64,000 bases of DNA from Thiothrix caldifontis (GCF_900107695.1 NZ_FNQP01000013.1:1-64000); one strand, 5' to 3'; counted from the stretch's first letter, positions 1 through 8,018 are shown. Program-made: numbers and translations. Notes: generated by a model from the sequence alone, not told the origin.

Positions 1-279
1 ACTTGCGACCTTTTTTTGAAAGGCGGTGGATTGAGGGGGAATAAGCCGAAATCTTACGCTCTTGGTGATGCCAAGAAGCTGATTGATCTGTCCCCCAAAA
101 TCAGCAACAACCTGACGACCGGACAGGCGCATCAATTGCTGGATGATCCCGTCAACCCCGAAGTGAAAAGCGCAGCGCAAAAGCGTAGCTTTTTTTCACG
201 TAGCCCGCAGGGTTGGGTTGTTACCACCCCACGTTCCCCGCAACCAACGGGCGCGGCGGTAGCACCTCAATACGGCTGA
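1..279 (+). CDS. C-terminal end of an unidentified gene, tail supplied by the inverted repeat (partial)
   Basis: The frame is open from the first base of the window, so the gene begins to the left. Residues encoded by bases 1-147 (containing KSYALGDAKKLIDLS) look like genuine protein. From base 148 the frame enters the left 240-bp inverted repeat, and the last 44 codons (starting VNPEVKSAAQKRSF) are identical to what the repeat encodes at its other copy. The original 3' end was therefore probably replaced by the repeat. I do not recognise the family. It could be a broken gene or a chance open frame. An intact homologue with a different C-terminus would show the truncation. Confidence 0.35.
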   Translation, partial: TCDLFLKGGGLRGNKPKSYALGDAKKLIDLSPKISNNLTTGQAHQLLDDPVNPEVKSAAQKRSFFSRSPQGWVVTTPRSPQPTGAAVAPQYG

Positions 280-387
280 TGAAAGAAACAAGCTATTGGC
301 AGGGGTGCAGACGTATTCCGGCTGCACCCCTTGCCCCATGGCGAATGTGGGGTTTGGGGCAAAGCCCCAAGGGTCTTACCCCTTTAG
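148..387. repeat. Left copy of a 240-bp inverted repeat
   Basis: This stretch is the reverse complement of 7549-7788 over its full 240 bases, with one mismatch seen (ttaccccttt here, ttactccttt in the other copy). It contains smaller internal palindromes, including GGGGTGCAG pairing with CTGCACCCC near 303-330. It covers the last codons and stop of the TraG gene on the minus strand and the tail of the partial gene at 1-279. No transposase lies between the copies, so this is not a simple IS. Copies this long and alike could recombine and invert the segment between them. Confidence 0.9.
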
Positions 388-3300
388 ATACTTTTGGGGG
401 TCTACCGGCTTGTCGTCTTCCCTCACCTCATAATGCAGGTGGTTGCCCGTCGATGTTCCGGTGGAGCCAACCTTGCCGACCAGATCCCCATCAGCCACCA
501 CGTCTCCCGCCTTGACGCTCATGCTGGACAAGTGGGCATAACGGGTTTCCACCCCATTACCGTGATCCAGTATCACCACATTGCCATAACCACCCTTCTC
601 ACCGGCGAACTTTACCACCCCAGCGGCGGTTGAACTGACTGCCGTGCCATTGGGTGCGGCAATATCAATGCCCGCGTGCATTCGCCGATCACCGTGCACG
701 GGATGCGTGCGCATACCAAACTCTGAACTGATGCGTCCGCCGTCTGCAATGGGGTTGCCACTGGGAACACCATCACTCATTGAGCTTTTTTTTTCCACAG
801 CACGACCCGCACCCAATAACTCATCCCTAATGCTGGCGTCCGGTGCATCAGGTTGTCCGCCTATTATCTGCATAGCTGCCTGCAATTCAGCGCGTTCCTG
901 TTTTGCGCCTTCTGCATACCCTTGACCATTGAAGATACCCTTAATGCCGCCCACTCCCTCGGCTGCTTTAAACATGGCTTCGGTCACCACTCCGTCAACT
1001 TTGCGATAACCTTCCTCAAAACCCGGTACGACTGCATTAGCCATGTTCATGGCATTGCTGGCTAAGCGTTCCTGACCGCCCTCATAAGCACCACGATGCG
1101 CCATGTAGTCAATTTTCCCGCTTTTGTTGTCATACTCCTCTTGGAGCTGACTCTTACCTGACTGGATATTAGCCTGATCGTGACGCATACCGCCTTGGGT
1201 TGCGGTTCTGATGGCGTTGTAGCCTGTTGGTGCGGTGCTGGAACCATCTACCCCGGCTGCACCTGATGCACTTGCGACCCTGCCAGCCCCTTCAGTTTGT
1301 AGTGTGTGCATTCCCGCCTGACCCTGTGCCGAAACGTCATCACGGTTTTGTGAATAGAAGTCATTGACCGCACCCGCTGTAGGCGCTGCTTGCAAACCGA
1401 CTAACGCGGCTCCGTTTTTGTCCACAAACCGATCAACCAAGCCATTCAATTGTTGGGCGGCTTGCATGTCACCGCTTTCTGCTCGTTGTTGCAATGCCAT
1501 GAATTCAGGGCGAGACATACCCGAAGACTTCCAAATGGCATTATCAATGTTCCCACTGAACGAAATGCCGTGCTCTTCCAGCCGTGACTGCACTTGTGAC
1601 CAGTTTTCGGCGCGTTGGAACGATGCCGCCGCTTTTTCTGCGAGGGCATTGTTTTGCTGGATACCGGCTTGCAGGTTTTGAGCGGCTGCATCCGACACCC
1701 CATTTTGTTTAGTCTCTGCCAATTGGCTAGACAACTGGGTAGCGGTTTGCCAGTTTTTCTTAAAACCTGTCTGCTGCGCCACATCCACGGCTTGGTTATA
1801 GGCTTCTTGTGCTGCTGAACTGGCATTGCCGCTGATACCGATACCTTTTGCCACTTTGCCCAGTAAAGAAATGTTGTCTTCTAGGGAGAATTGGTTACTT
1901 GCCTTTAGCGTTTGTGCGGCTGACTGCATTTTGTCGAGTGCCTGAGCCAATTGCGTGGATTGCTGCTTCGTTGCGGTATCAGAGGTTCCAAGGGATTGCT
2001 GCACCTGATGACTAAACGACTTCATGTCGCTAAAGATAGCCGCTGTCTGTTGGGCATACTCGGTGGAATCCGTCCGTGCTGCCTGTACCGACTGTCCGGC
2101 CTGCGTCGCCATGCTCGACTTGACCGCATCACTCATGTTCGCGGACATCGCGTAGCTACTAACGGCCTGTTGGGTAATTTCGCCACCGTTAGCCGTATGG
2201 ATATGCTTAGTTCCCATACCGTCCGTGTGCGTGTAAGTACCGCTATTGGTGCTAGGTGCGGTGTTTTGCGCCCACCAGTTCGCATTACCCAAGGAGGTGT
2301 TACCTAGGCTGATATTACCGGTGGTGGCTTCCTCTGCACCTTTGGCGGCTGGCGCTTCGTAACTGCCCATCACCTTGCCCGCTAAGCCCGCCATCATTGC
2401 GCCGCCTTGGTTCACGATCAGGTAAGAAATCATGGGAATGGACATGGAGAGATACCCGGCAACAAGGGACATATCAGCCAGCGCTTGATATAAGCCGGTA
2501 TTGGTTGCCAGTGACAAGGCGGAACCGTGGATGGTTGTCAATGCACTGGTTGCTGAGTGTGTGCCGTATAGCGTCATGCCGAAATGCAGGATGGCGTACA
2601 GTGGTGCCCACAGTTGTAACCACAGCAAACCTTTGATATAGGTCATCACAACCTTGCCAGCTTGCGGCAACAGCATCAGGGCAAACACCAGTGGGAAAAT
2701 GCCGTAAATGAAGGCTTCAAAAATATTGCGAATTAACGGCAGAGTACGCCCCGCCAGCTCACCCAATACGGCGTAAGTGGTTCTGCGTTCAGTCTCTGCC
2801 CGTGCTATCGCAAAGCTTTGCGCGGCTGCGGCAGCATCCACACGCGTGGCGTATGCCTGAAAACCATCGGCTTCCATCGAGTTTGCCAGCCAGTTTTGCC
2901 GTATGGTTTGCTCAGCGCTCATGCTCATGCCTGCCAGTGCTTGGTATGAGATAGGGAGGGCTGCGGCAAATTGTGCGGCTGCGGCTGAAGCCGTCGCACC
3001 TTTACCCAGTTTTGCACCGTAATGGGATTTAGCCAGTCTCAGGGCATCATTCAGGTCACTATTGAGTTGACCCGTAGCACCGACCCGGCATTCAATCACA
3101 TTGCGTCGCTTTGTCGCATCCCGGTAGGTGAATGCCCGTGCTTTGGACGTATTGGCTTTAAGGAACTCCCATGTATCCGGTGCGCTCAGTAGCTCATCCC
3201 ATTCATACAGCCCCAGTAACACGTCATAAAGCACACAGGATTGCCAGAAATCGCCCATATTCCGCCGTAAGCGTGAATCCGTTATCTGAAACCGTGTCGA

Positions 3301-3726
3301 TGCCATCATGAGATTCTGACCAAAGAGCATTCCGGTTTTGGAATACGTCAGATCATCCGGCAAGGCAAACACCGTATCAAAGGTACGTGTCAGGTAATCG
3401 CCTATCCTGCTGGCAGTACCAGCGGTAGCAGCAAGGCCAAACGGCACATTGGCAATGACTTGATTGAACGCCGGATTGATGCGGTCGGTGACAATCACCG
3501 TCGACTTGGGAACCATGAAGCCCATGTACACGAAGACCATCATCAGGAGCCACTTGTAATTGATCTCCTTGCCGAAAGCGCCCTCGATGATGACCCACAA
3601 TAGGCCAATCATCGCAACGACTGCCAAAAGCCCCGTGTAGTTGCTGTTTTGGGTGATGGCGGCAACAGCATTAAGCACTGTTGCTAAAAATTCACCACCA
3701 CCGTAAGTGTATATTTCCCAGTTCAT
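376..3726 (-). CDS. traG: TraG-type mating-pair protein fused to an M23 (LytM) peptidase domain
   Basis: The 1116-residue protein begins with a TraG N-terminal region (about 1-460) of the F-type conjugation kind: several hydrophobic segments (about 35-75 and 330-450) and a large periplasmic loop. In F-like systems this part stabilises mating pairs at the inner membrane. Residues about 480-980 are Gln/Ala/Ser-rich and likely helical. The last 130 residues form a LytM peptidoglycan endopeptidase: HAGIDIAAP gives the first zinc His and Asp and HLHYEV gives the HxH pair, so the active site looks intact. The usual neighbour traH is absent; the gene stands alone in the window, transcribed toward the left edge. 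Its last four codons and stop lie inside the left inverted repeat. The fusion suggests a transfer protein that opens the cell wall itself. Confidence 0.85.
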   Translation of the reverse strand: MNWEIYTYGGGEFLATVLNAVAAITQNSNYTGLLAVVAMIGLLWVIIEGAFGKEINYKWLLMMVFVYMGFMVPKSTVIVTDRINPAFNQVIANVPFGLAATAGTASRIGDYLTRTFDTVFALPDDLTYSKTGMLFGQNLMMASTRFQITDSRLRRNMGDFWQSCVLYDVLLGLYEWDELLSAPDTWEFLKANTSKARAFTYRDATKRRNVIECRVGATGQLNSDLNDALRLAKSHYGAKLGKGATASAAAAQFAAALPISYQALAGMSMSAEQTIRQNWLANSMEADGFQAYATRVDAAAAAQSFAIARAETERRTTYAVLGELAGRTLPLIRNIFEAFIYGIFPLVFALMLLPQAGKVVMTYIKGLLWLQLWAPLYAILHFGMTLYGTHSATSALTTIHGSALSLATNTGLYQALADMSLVAGYLSMSIPMISYLIVNQGGAMMAGLAGKVMGSYEAPAAKGAEEATTGNISLGNTSLGNANWWAQNTAPSTNSGTYTHTDGMGTKHIHTANGGEITQQAVSSYAMSANMSDAVKSSMATQAGQSVQAARTDSTEYAQQTAAIFSDMKSFSHQVQQSLGTSDTATKQQSTQLAQALDKMQSAAQTLKASNQFSLEDNISLLGKVAKGIGISGNASSAAQEAYNQAVDVAQQTGFKKNWQTATQLSSQLAETKQNGVSDAAAQNLQAGIQQNNALAEKAAASFQRAENWSQVQSRLEEHGISFSGNIDNAIWKSSGMSRPEFMALQQRAESGDMQAAQQLNGLVDRFVDKNGAALVGLQAAPTAGAVNDFYSQNRDDVSAQGQAGMHTLQTEGAGRVASASGAAGVDGSSTAPTGYNAIRTATQGGMRHDQANIQSGKSQLQEEYDNKSGKIDYMAHRGAYEGGQERLASNAMNMANAVVPGFEEGYRKVDGVVTEAMFKAAEGVGGIKGIFNGQGYAEGAKQERAELQAAMQIIGGQPDAPDASIRDELLGAGRAVEKKSSMSDGVPSGNPIADGGRISSEFGMRTHPVHGDRRMHAGIDIAAPNGTAVSSTAAGVVKFAGEKGGYGNVVILDHGNGVETRYAHLSSMSVKAGDVVADGDLVGKVGSTGTSTGNHLHYEVREDDKPVDPQKYLKG

Positions 3727-4098
3727 TATTCTTGCCCATCAATAATAGTTATTCTTGAACAGTAAGATAAATGATTTATAATTTCCATGAAGTGTCTTGC
3801 CCAGACTAAAAAAAGCAAGATGAAGTTTTCTTGTGTGGTGTTGCATTCTCAACACGCCCTTCGCTCCCTGTACAGCCATTTTGGCGGGAGCCGTCCGTAA
3901 CAGGACTAAATGTACAACCCCTTAAAGCATCCTATGCCATTGCTGGATGCGGCTCACCTTCGGGTGATCTGGTGGCTATATTCTACTTTTTTGTATTTCA
4001 CCTCGCCTAAGCACTAGGCTATTTTCAATCCACCCTACTGGGAGACACACTCCCACGGGAAAGATGCGTCTACTCGGTTATCACCCCGGAGACTCATC
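3727..4098. other. Divergent intergenic region, no gene seen
   Basis: These 372 bases separate the minus-strand traG from the plus-strand gene at 4099 and must hold both promoters. A small hairpin with a TTCG loop (TCACC/GGTGA, 3954-3967) and a short GGGAG/CTCCC pair (4040-4054) are visible. A GGAG Shine-Dalgarno sits just before the ATG at 4099. No open frame with coding character was found. Confidence 0.5.
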
Positions 4099-4599
4099 AT
4101 GACAACTATCCTTTTGTTTGCGATCCTGATCTTTGTTGCTATCAAAGCTGTCAGGAAAACTGGCAAAGTCAAAACTGTGCGGCTCACCGCAACACCACCA
4201 AAACGGGCAAAGTTAAAACCTGAGCCTGCGTCTTTAAGTTTGTACAAACGTACCAAGACCCTCCTCTTTGGGGAGAAAGCGGTCATTGTCCATCTGTTCC
4301 GTGATTCTGCTGATGGTGAAATCCAGCATCAGACGAGCATCCGTGTTCAGTGGCTTAACTCTACGGTCTGCCATCACCCTGATGACGGCTTACGTTACAG
4401 TCAGTTTTTGATGCTGCTGGAAAACGGCAAGCGCATTACCCTGACACCGACCGAAAAAGACGGGAAAAATTGGGTAACTTACCAAGACCAACCATTTAAC
4501 CGTTGGGATTGTGAGGTCTGCGTTCGTCATGGACTACTGTCCCGTACAGGGCTTACCAGCAAGGGGCAAATACCTGCATCAGTCTGGACTCACGCTTGA
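4099..4599 (+). CDS. Single-pass membrane protein of unknown function
   Basis: The 166-residue protein starts with one hydrophobic helix (residues about 3-17, TTILLFAILIFVAIKAV), followed by a Lys/Arg-rich stretch and a soluble domain. That layout fits an inner-membrane anchor with the basic stretch on the cytoplasmic side. The soluble part has a CxxC-like DCEVCVRHG near residue 138, and no family was recognised. A GGAG ribosome site lies 6 bases before the ATG. It faces away from traG and precedes a long non-coding stretch, so an element-specific role in transfer or maintenance is possible but not shown. Confidence 0.55.
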   Translation: MTTILLFAILIFVAIKAVRKTGKVKTVRLTATPPKRAKLKPEPASLSLYKRTKTLLFGEKAVIVHLFRDSADGEIQHQTSIRVQWLNSTVCHHPDDGLRYSQFLMLLENGKRITLTPTEKDGKNWVTYQDQPFNRWDCEVCVRHGLLSRTGLTSKGQIPASVWTHA

Positions 4600-4686
4600 G
4601 CGCACCCGAAGTGCGCCTCAAGCCAGCGTGCCGGAAATGCCTTGGCAAGTAGCGATAGCTACCCGCCAAGCTTTCTGGCACGGCAT

Positions 4687-4718
4687 AGCCTGCTACCCGC
4701 GATCAGCGGGAGCAGGCT
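4687..4718. repeat. Inverted repeat (hairpin) with GATCA loop
   Basis: Arms AGCCTGCTACCCGC and GCGGGAGCAGGCT pair with a single bulged A around a GATCA loop. There is no following T run, so an intrinsic terminator is unlikely. It is part of the structured non-coding region beside the recombinase gene. Confidence 0.7.
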
Positions 4719-4785
4719 GCTGTGCCACCCGTCCGCTACAGGCGACCAACGGGAGCACAGCCAAGCGGATGGGGTGGCACGGTCT

Positions 4786-4817
4786 GCGTCTGTCTCTTTG
4801 TCAAAAGAGACAGACGC
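4786..4817. repeat. Perfect 14-bp inverted repeat with GTCA loop
   Basis: Arms 4786-4799 (GCGTCTGTCTCTTT) and 4804-4817 are exact reverse complements around a 4-base loop. No T run follows on either strand, so a protein-binding or cruciform site fits better than a terminator. It is the strongest palindrome in the 4600-5256 stretch. Confidence 0.75.
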
Positions 4818-5256
4818 CGGAAACCTGCTACAACCAATTGATCTACAACAGCAATAAGGTATCTGCCGCAGCGCAAATACCTGCACTAAAACCTATTGGA
4901 TGATGACGGGGCGACAAGATTTTAACCACTTGTCAGCAACTCCACCTTGCCTTGTCTCGACCATTAGCCACAGGATTTAGCTGAGCTTCCCTGCCGCAGG
5001 CAACGCGGCAACCATCCACTACCGCCGGATAACCGGAGACGCGATGGGGGGGAATCAGACAATACACAAGCAAAGCACCGGCAACATGCCGCCGGTAAAA
5101 ACAAGCATGTAACCGACCCGGATGGGCAAACCACAGGCGCGGGAGGCGCTTAATCCTCTTTTTCACTCACCAAAAAATAAAGGGTAGTTATTGTGGTCTG
5201 CTCACTGGTCAACTTAATACAAGCAATAAGATTTAAGGTTTTCTGTGGGGTAAATA

Positions 5257-6213
5257 ATGGGTAAATTCACGTCAGGTAGAAATTTTGGCTACGGTAAAAG
5301 CATGTCCTACGCTGCCAGCCAAGCACTCAAAGAGCATTACGGTGAGGGGCACTTCAACGCTGTTGCGGCGCATCAGTCACGTTTTAGCCAATTCGCGGAT
5401 TACTTAAAAACAGAGGAAGGCATACGCGATGCGAAAGACATCACCCAAGACGCCGTGGAACGGTACGGGCAACAATTAAACGAAAAGGTTGCTGCTGGCG
5501 AAATGGCGGTTTCCTACGCTCAAAATTTGCTTTCCAGTGTCAATACCACACTGGCTTGCCTGCGTGGGGACGAGTCCATTAGCGTCAGCCCTTCCGGGAT
5601 GGTCGGCGAACGCTCCCATGTCCGCACGGTCGCACCCGATGGCCTTGATCGGACAGAGGTACGGACTGCCAGCGAAAACATGAGACATGCAGGGCTAGAA
5701 CGCGCCGCTGCCGTCACTGAACTCGCAAGGGAATTTGGTTTGAGAGAGCGGGAGGCGATTCTTGGCAATTTGGAGCGCTGGCACCAAGAAGCAAAAGAAA
5801 AAGGCGCAATCAACGTAACGGAAGGCACAAAAGGCGGTCGTGGTCATGAGGTGGATCGCTGGGTTCCGGTTAGCCAAACTGGTTTGCAAACACTTGAACG
5901 GGCAATCGCCGCCAGCCCGGAAGGTTCCCGCAACTTGCTGGCAACCCATGAAATCTACATCAGCTTTGTCCATGGGGAGCTGAATAAAGCGCGGGAACAC
6001 CTCAAGGAAGCGGGAATAGGAAAATACCATGAGTTACGCGCCGCTTACGCTTGCGAGCGCTACGAACAATTGACCGGGCATCTTGCACCCGTGCTGGGTG
6101 ATGGAATGAGCGCCTCTAGGGAAAGCGACAGAGAGGCACGGGAAATACTCACCGAAGAATTGGGGCATGGGCGGATTGATGTGGTATCCGCCTACATTGG
6201 CGGTAGATCATGA
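5257..6213 (+). CDS. Divergent tyrosine recombinase (integrase-domain protein)
   Basis: This 318-residue protein has an N-terminal helical core-binding part (about 30-105) and a C-terminal catalytic part (about 145-316). The tyrosine-recombinase set can be traced: Arg163 in FGLREREAILG, Lys192 in the TKGGRGHE hairpin, His258/Arg261 in HELRAAY, His304/Arg306 in LGHGR and Tyr313 in SAYIGG. This matches the small integrase family seen in proteobacterial mobile elements (Integrase_1 type). It is distinct from the P4-type integrase at the tRNA. Its stop overlaps the next gene's start (ATGA), so the two are co-translated. It may invert, resolve or move the repeat-flanked block. Confidence 0.75.
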   Translation: MGKFTSGRNFGYGKSMSYAASQALKEHYGEGHFNAVAAHQSRFSQFADYLKTEEGIRDAKDITQDAVERYGQQLNEKVAAGEMAVSYAQNLLSSVNTTLACLRGDESISVSPSGMVGERSHVRTVAPDGLDRTEVRTASENMRHAGLERAAAVTELAREFGLREREAILGNLERWHQEAKEKGAINVTEGTKGGRGHEVDRWVPVSQTGLQTLERAIAASPEGSRNLLATHEIYISFVHGELNKAREHLKEAGIGKYHELRAAYACERYEQLTGHLAPVLGDGMSASRESDREAREILTEELGHGRIDVVSAYIGGRS

Positions 6214-6557
6214 ACATAAAAAGTTTGCTGGAACGCTCAGTGCCCGGTGCGAAATCCACACTAAATGCTCACCTCAAGCGAGCGACGCAGTTAGCACAGG
6301 CTATCCATGCACACTACCCTTGCAAAACGCCCTACCAGTGGCAAGCTAAGCACCTAAGATGGTATCTGGAAACCCAAACCAGCAGCTTAGCCAACGCTAC
6401 CCGTTACGACTACTGGCGTACTTGTCGGGCAGTAGCGGATGCGTTGGGCAAATGGCCCGACTGGGAGCCGCATTTGCGCGGTGACTGGAATCACCACCCT
6501 ACCAGAGGTTTAGGTGGGCGACCGCCAAAACTCACCAACCGCCAGAAAAAGCACTAA
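6210..6557 (+). CDS. Small basic protein coupled to the recombinase, possible SAM-like DNA-binding domain
   Basis: The 115-residue protein overlaps the recombinase stop by 4 bases (ATGA). Residues about 40-80 (WQAKHLRWYLETQTSS followed by RYDYWRTCRAV) resemble the helical core-binding domain that tyrosine recombinases use to grip DNA, but no catalytic domain follows. The end is basic (RGLGGRPPKLTNRQKKH). I infer an accessory DNA-binding partner or directionality factor for the recombinase. The family is not recognised by name. It converges with the VOC gene, with the two stops overlapping. Confidence 0.5.
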   Translation: MNIKSLLERSVPGAKSTLNAHLKRATQLAQAIHAHYPCKTPYQWQAKHLRWYLETQTSSLANATRYDYWRTCRAVADALGKWPDWEPHLRGDWNHHPTRGLGGRPPKLTNRQKKH

Positions 6558-6844
6558 CCAGCCATGGAAAGCTCGACACCTCTGCCATCAGGGTCACGAA
6601 TAACGCCATGATGGCTCACGCCAAAATGCGCCAATATCGTTGACGAAACGACAAAACCTAAGCGCACGTTATCCGGCTCACCGGTTGCCGGATAAAGTTC
6701 CAGTAACATACTGCCAATATGAGCAGAGTAGTGAACAGGGCTATTGCCATGCTGCTCACGCTCAAATATCAAGCCAAGCTGAGCATAGAAGGCTCTGGTT
6801 TTTTCAATATCTCTGCACCGCAGAACCAGTAAATCAAGCGTCAT
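6554..6844 (-). CDS. VOC-fold (glyoxalase/bleomycin-resistance-like) protein
   Basis: This 96-residue protein starts LDLLVLRCRDIEKTRAFYAQLGL, the classic first strand and helix of the vicinal-oxygen-chelate fold, and ends DPDGRGVELSMAG, the typical last strand with its metal-ligand Glu. It is shorter than usual (about 120), and a first-strand His ligand is not obvious, so activity is uncertain. Substrate unknown. It follows mazEF on the same strand 20 bases downstream and may be co-transcribed as cargo. Confidence 0.7.
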   Translation of the reverse strand: MTLDLLVLRCRDIEKTRAFYAQLGLIFEREQHGNSPVHYSAHIGSMLLELYPATGEPDNVRLGFVVSSTILAHFGVSHHGVIRDPDGRGVELSMAG

Positions 6845-6864
6845 GGGGATGTCTACACCTTACG

Positions 6865-7218
6865 TTACTCAATAATGCCAGCGAGTATTTCAAGCACTTC
6901 ATCAACAATGCTATCAGGTGCCGTTTCTATGCACCTTGCCCCTCTGCCCACGAGGTCAAGGGTACGCACCGCACTAACCAAAATAACGCCCTGTGTTTCC
7001 GTTCCACTGCCCATCAATGGCACAGCGAAACCCGCTACCCGTGCAAGATTGCCGCCTTGGGTGATCGGCGCTACCAAAGCAGTACCAACGGTGTTATTGA
7101 ACTCACGGGTTGAAAGCACTAACGCGGGTCGCATATCGCCCTGCATTTCCCGCCCCACTGTCGGGTTAAAACTTACCCTCACAATGTCACCGCGCTCAAA
7201 TCCGCTACGCTTTACCAT
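6865..7218 (-). CDS. mazF: MazF/ChpB-type toxin, mRNA interferase
   Basis: This 117-residue protein has the PemK/MazF beta-barrel signatures: RGDIVRVSFNPTVGREMQGDMRPALVLS at the N-terminus, the TALVAPIT strand, and a VILVSAVRTLD segment near 80. Family members cut mRNA at short sequences and are held inactive by the adjacent antitoxin. The start overlaps the mazE stop by 7 bases, giving translational coupling with antitoxin first. The Arg and Thr expected near the active site (MRPALVLS; TQGGN) are present, so it looks functional. In this element it would favour retention of the island. Confidence 0.88.
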   Translation of the reverse strand: MVKRSGFERGDIVRVSFNPTVGREMQGDMRPALVLSTREFNNTVGTALVAPITQGGNLARVAGFAVPLMGSGTETQGVILVSAVRTLDLVGRGARCIETAPDSIVDEVLEILAGIIE

Positions 7219-7478
7219 ACTTCATTCCCTACCGCTGGCATGTTGTCCCATTCGGTTACGGCTGTTGGGATAGGCGCGGATGGGTCACACTTGGCTAACA
7301 AGTCCGCTAGTTTGTACTTTTTACGTCTAGCCGCCGTTTTTGGCTGTAGCGTGAGCTTGCCGTCGTCGAGACTCAGTTCTACTTTTGCACCTGCTTCCAG
7401 CCCTAGCAGGGTTAACCATTGTTTGGGGATTACCACAGCGACGGAATTACCGACGGTGCGTAGTGTGGCGGTGGTCAT
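7212..7478 (-). CDS. mazE: MazE/ChpS-type antitoxin (AbrB-like fold)
   Basis: This 88-residue protein carries the swapped-hairpin AbrB/MazE DNA-binding domain at residues 1-45 (LRTVGNSVAVVIPKQWL, GLEAGAKVELSL) and an acidic, Trp-containing tail that in this family plugs the toxin. It binds and neutralises the downstream MazF and normally represses its own promoter. A strong AAGGAGA ribosome site lies about 8 bases before the ATG, and a TATAAT -10 box lies farther upstream at 7511-7516. Confidence 0.88.
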   Translation of the reverse strand: MTTATLRTVGNSVAVVIPKQWLTLLGLEAGAKVELSLDDGKLTLQPKTAARRKKYKLADLLAKCDPSAPIPTAVTEWDNMPAVGNEVW

Positions 7479-7510
7479 TCGGGTTTCTCCTTTCCGTGTT
7501 GGTCGCTTCC

Positions 7511-7516
7511 ATTATA
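7511..7516 (-). promoter_or_regulatory. -10 box of the probable mazEF promoter
   Basis: The minus strand reads TATAAT here, 33 bases before the mazE start codon. No good -35 hexamer lies at the right spacing, which would suit an autoregulated antitoxin promoter. The inverted repeat begins about 30 bases further upstream. Confidence 0.45.
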
Positions 7517-7548
7517 GTGAAGTTTTCCATAAAGAAAACAACCGTCAA

Positions 7549-7788
7549 CTAAAGGAGTAAGACCCTTGGGGCTTTGCCCCAAACCCCACATTCGCCATGG
7601 GGCAAGGGGTGCAGCCGGAATACGTCTGCACCCCTGCCAATAGCTTGTTTCTTTCATCAGCCGTATTGAGGTGCTACCGCCGCGCCCGTTGGTTGCGGGG
7701 AACGTGGGGTGGTAACAACCCAACCCTGCGGGCTACGTGAAAAAAAGCTACGCTTTTGCGCTGCGCTTTTCACTTCGGGGTTGACGGG
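7549..7788. repeat. Right copy of the 240-bp inverted repeat
   Basis: Reverse complement of 148-387. The inner end reads CTAAAGGAGTAA in the direction opposite to traG, giving Leu-Lys-Glu-stop. The left copy gives Leu-Lys-Gly-stop at the end of TraG, so this copy may carry the last codons of another traG-like gene. Outside it lie the short TTGGGA repeats and the tRNA-proximal integrase. Confidence 0.9.
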
Positions 7789-7838
7789 GCAAGCACCGGA
7801 ATAGAAAACCATGAGATAAAGCGCTTTATTTTCAATGA

Positions 7839-7939
7839 GTTGGGATAAGTTGGGAAAAGTTGGGATAAATCCCAACTCTGAATATCTATATAATACATAT
7901 ACTTATATATACATTTTTTAAAAGTTGGGAAAGTTGGGA
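7839..7939. repeat. Iteron-like GTTGGGA repeats upstream of an AT-rich stretch
   Basis: Five direct copies of GTTGGGA start at 7839, 7849, 7859, 7924 and 7933, and one inverted copy lies at 7870-7876. The first three are exactly 10 bases apart, placing them on the same face of the helix. A very AT-rich stretch (about 7880-7920) separates the two groups. The pattern resembles arm-type integrase or iteron binding sites next to the integrase gene. No gene covers it convincingly. Confidence 0.6.
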
Positions 7940-7965
7940 TATTTTTCTTTTTCTAAGAACAGGCA

Positions 7966-7992
7966 CAAAAAAGCCGGGAACTTACCCGGCTT
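7966..7992 (-). terminator. Intrinsic terminator of the P4-type integrase gene
   Basis: On the minus strand an AAGCCGGG/CCCGGCTT stem (arms 7971-7978 and 7985-7992) with a 6-base loop is followed by a run of six T. It lies 27 bases beyond the integrase stop codon. Confidence 0.85.
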
Positions 7993-8018
7993 GGTTACGT
8001 TACTGTGACGGTATCAGC

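Larger units (their letters stand above)
4600..5256. other. Hairpin-rich non-coding region, candidate oriT or recombination region
   Basis: I see no convincing gene in these 657 bases; open frames here are short and unlike proteins. The region holds several strong inverted repeats, two of them listed separately, plus shorter ones such as TAGC-GAT-GCTA near 4652. It lies inside a conjugative-type element between a membrane protein and a recombinase. Structured, gene-free stretches of this size in such elements often contain an origin of transfer or recombinase sites, but no nic-site consensus was recognised, so this is inference only. Confidence 0.4.

Noticed and set aside
4511-4903. Plus-strand 130-residue frame overlapping the gene at 4099-4599
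   Set aside because: It runs out of frame through the real gene end and then through hairpins; the protein lacks coding character.
4933-5166. Minus-strand 77-residue open frame starting MKKRIKRLPRLWF
   Set aside because: Cys/Arg-rich composition, no ribosome site or recognisable domain, and it lies in a palindrome-rich region.
148-7788. A composite transposon or insertion sequence between the 240-bp repeats
   Set aside because: No transposase gene and no target-site duplication are visible; the only recombinases are tyrosine integrases.
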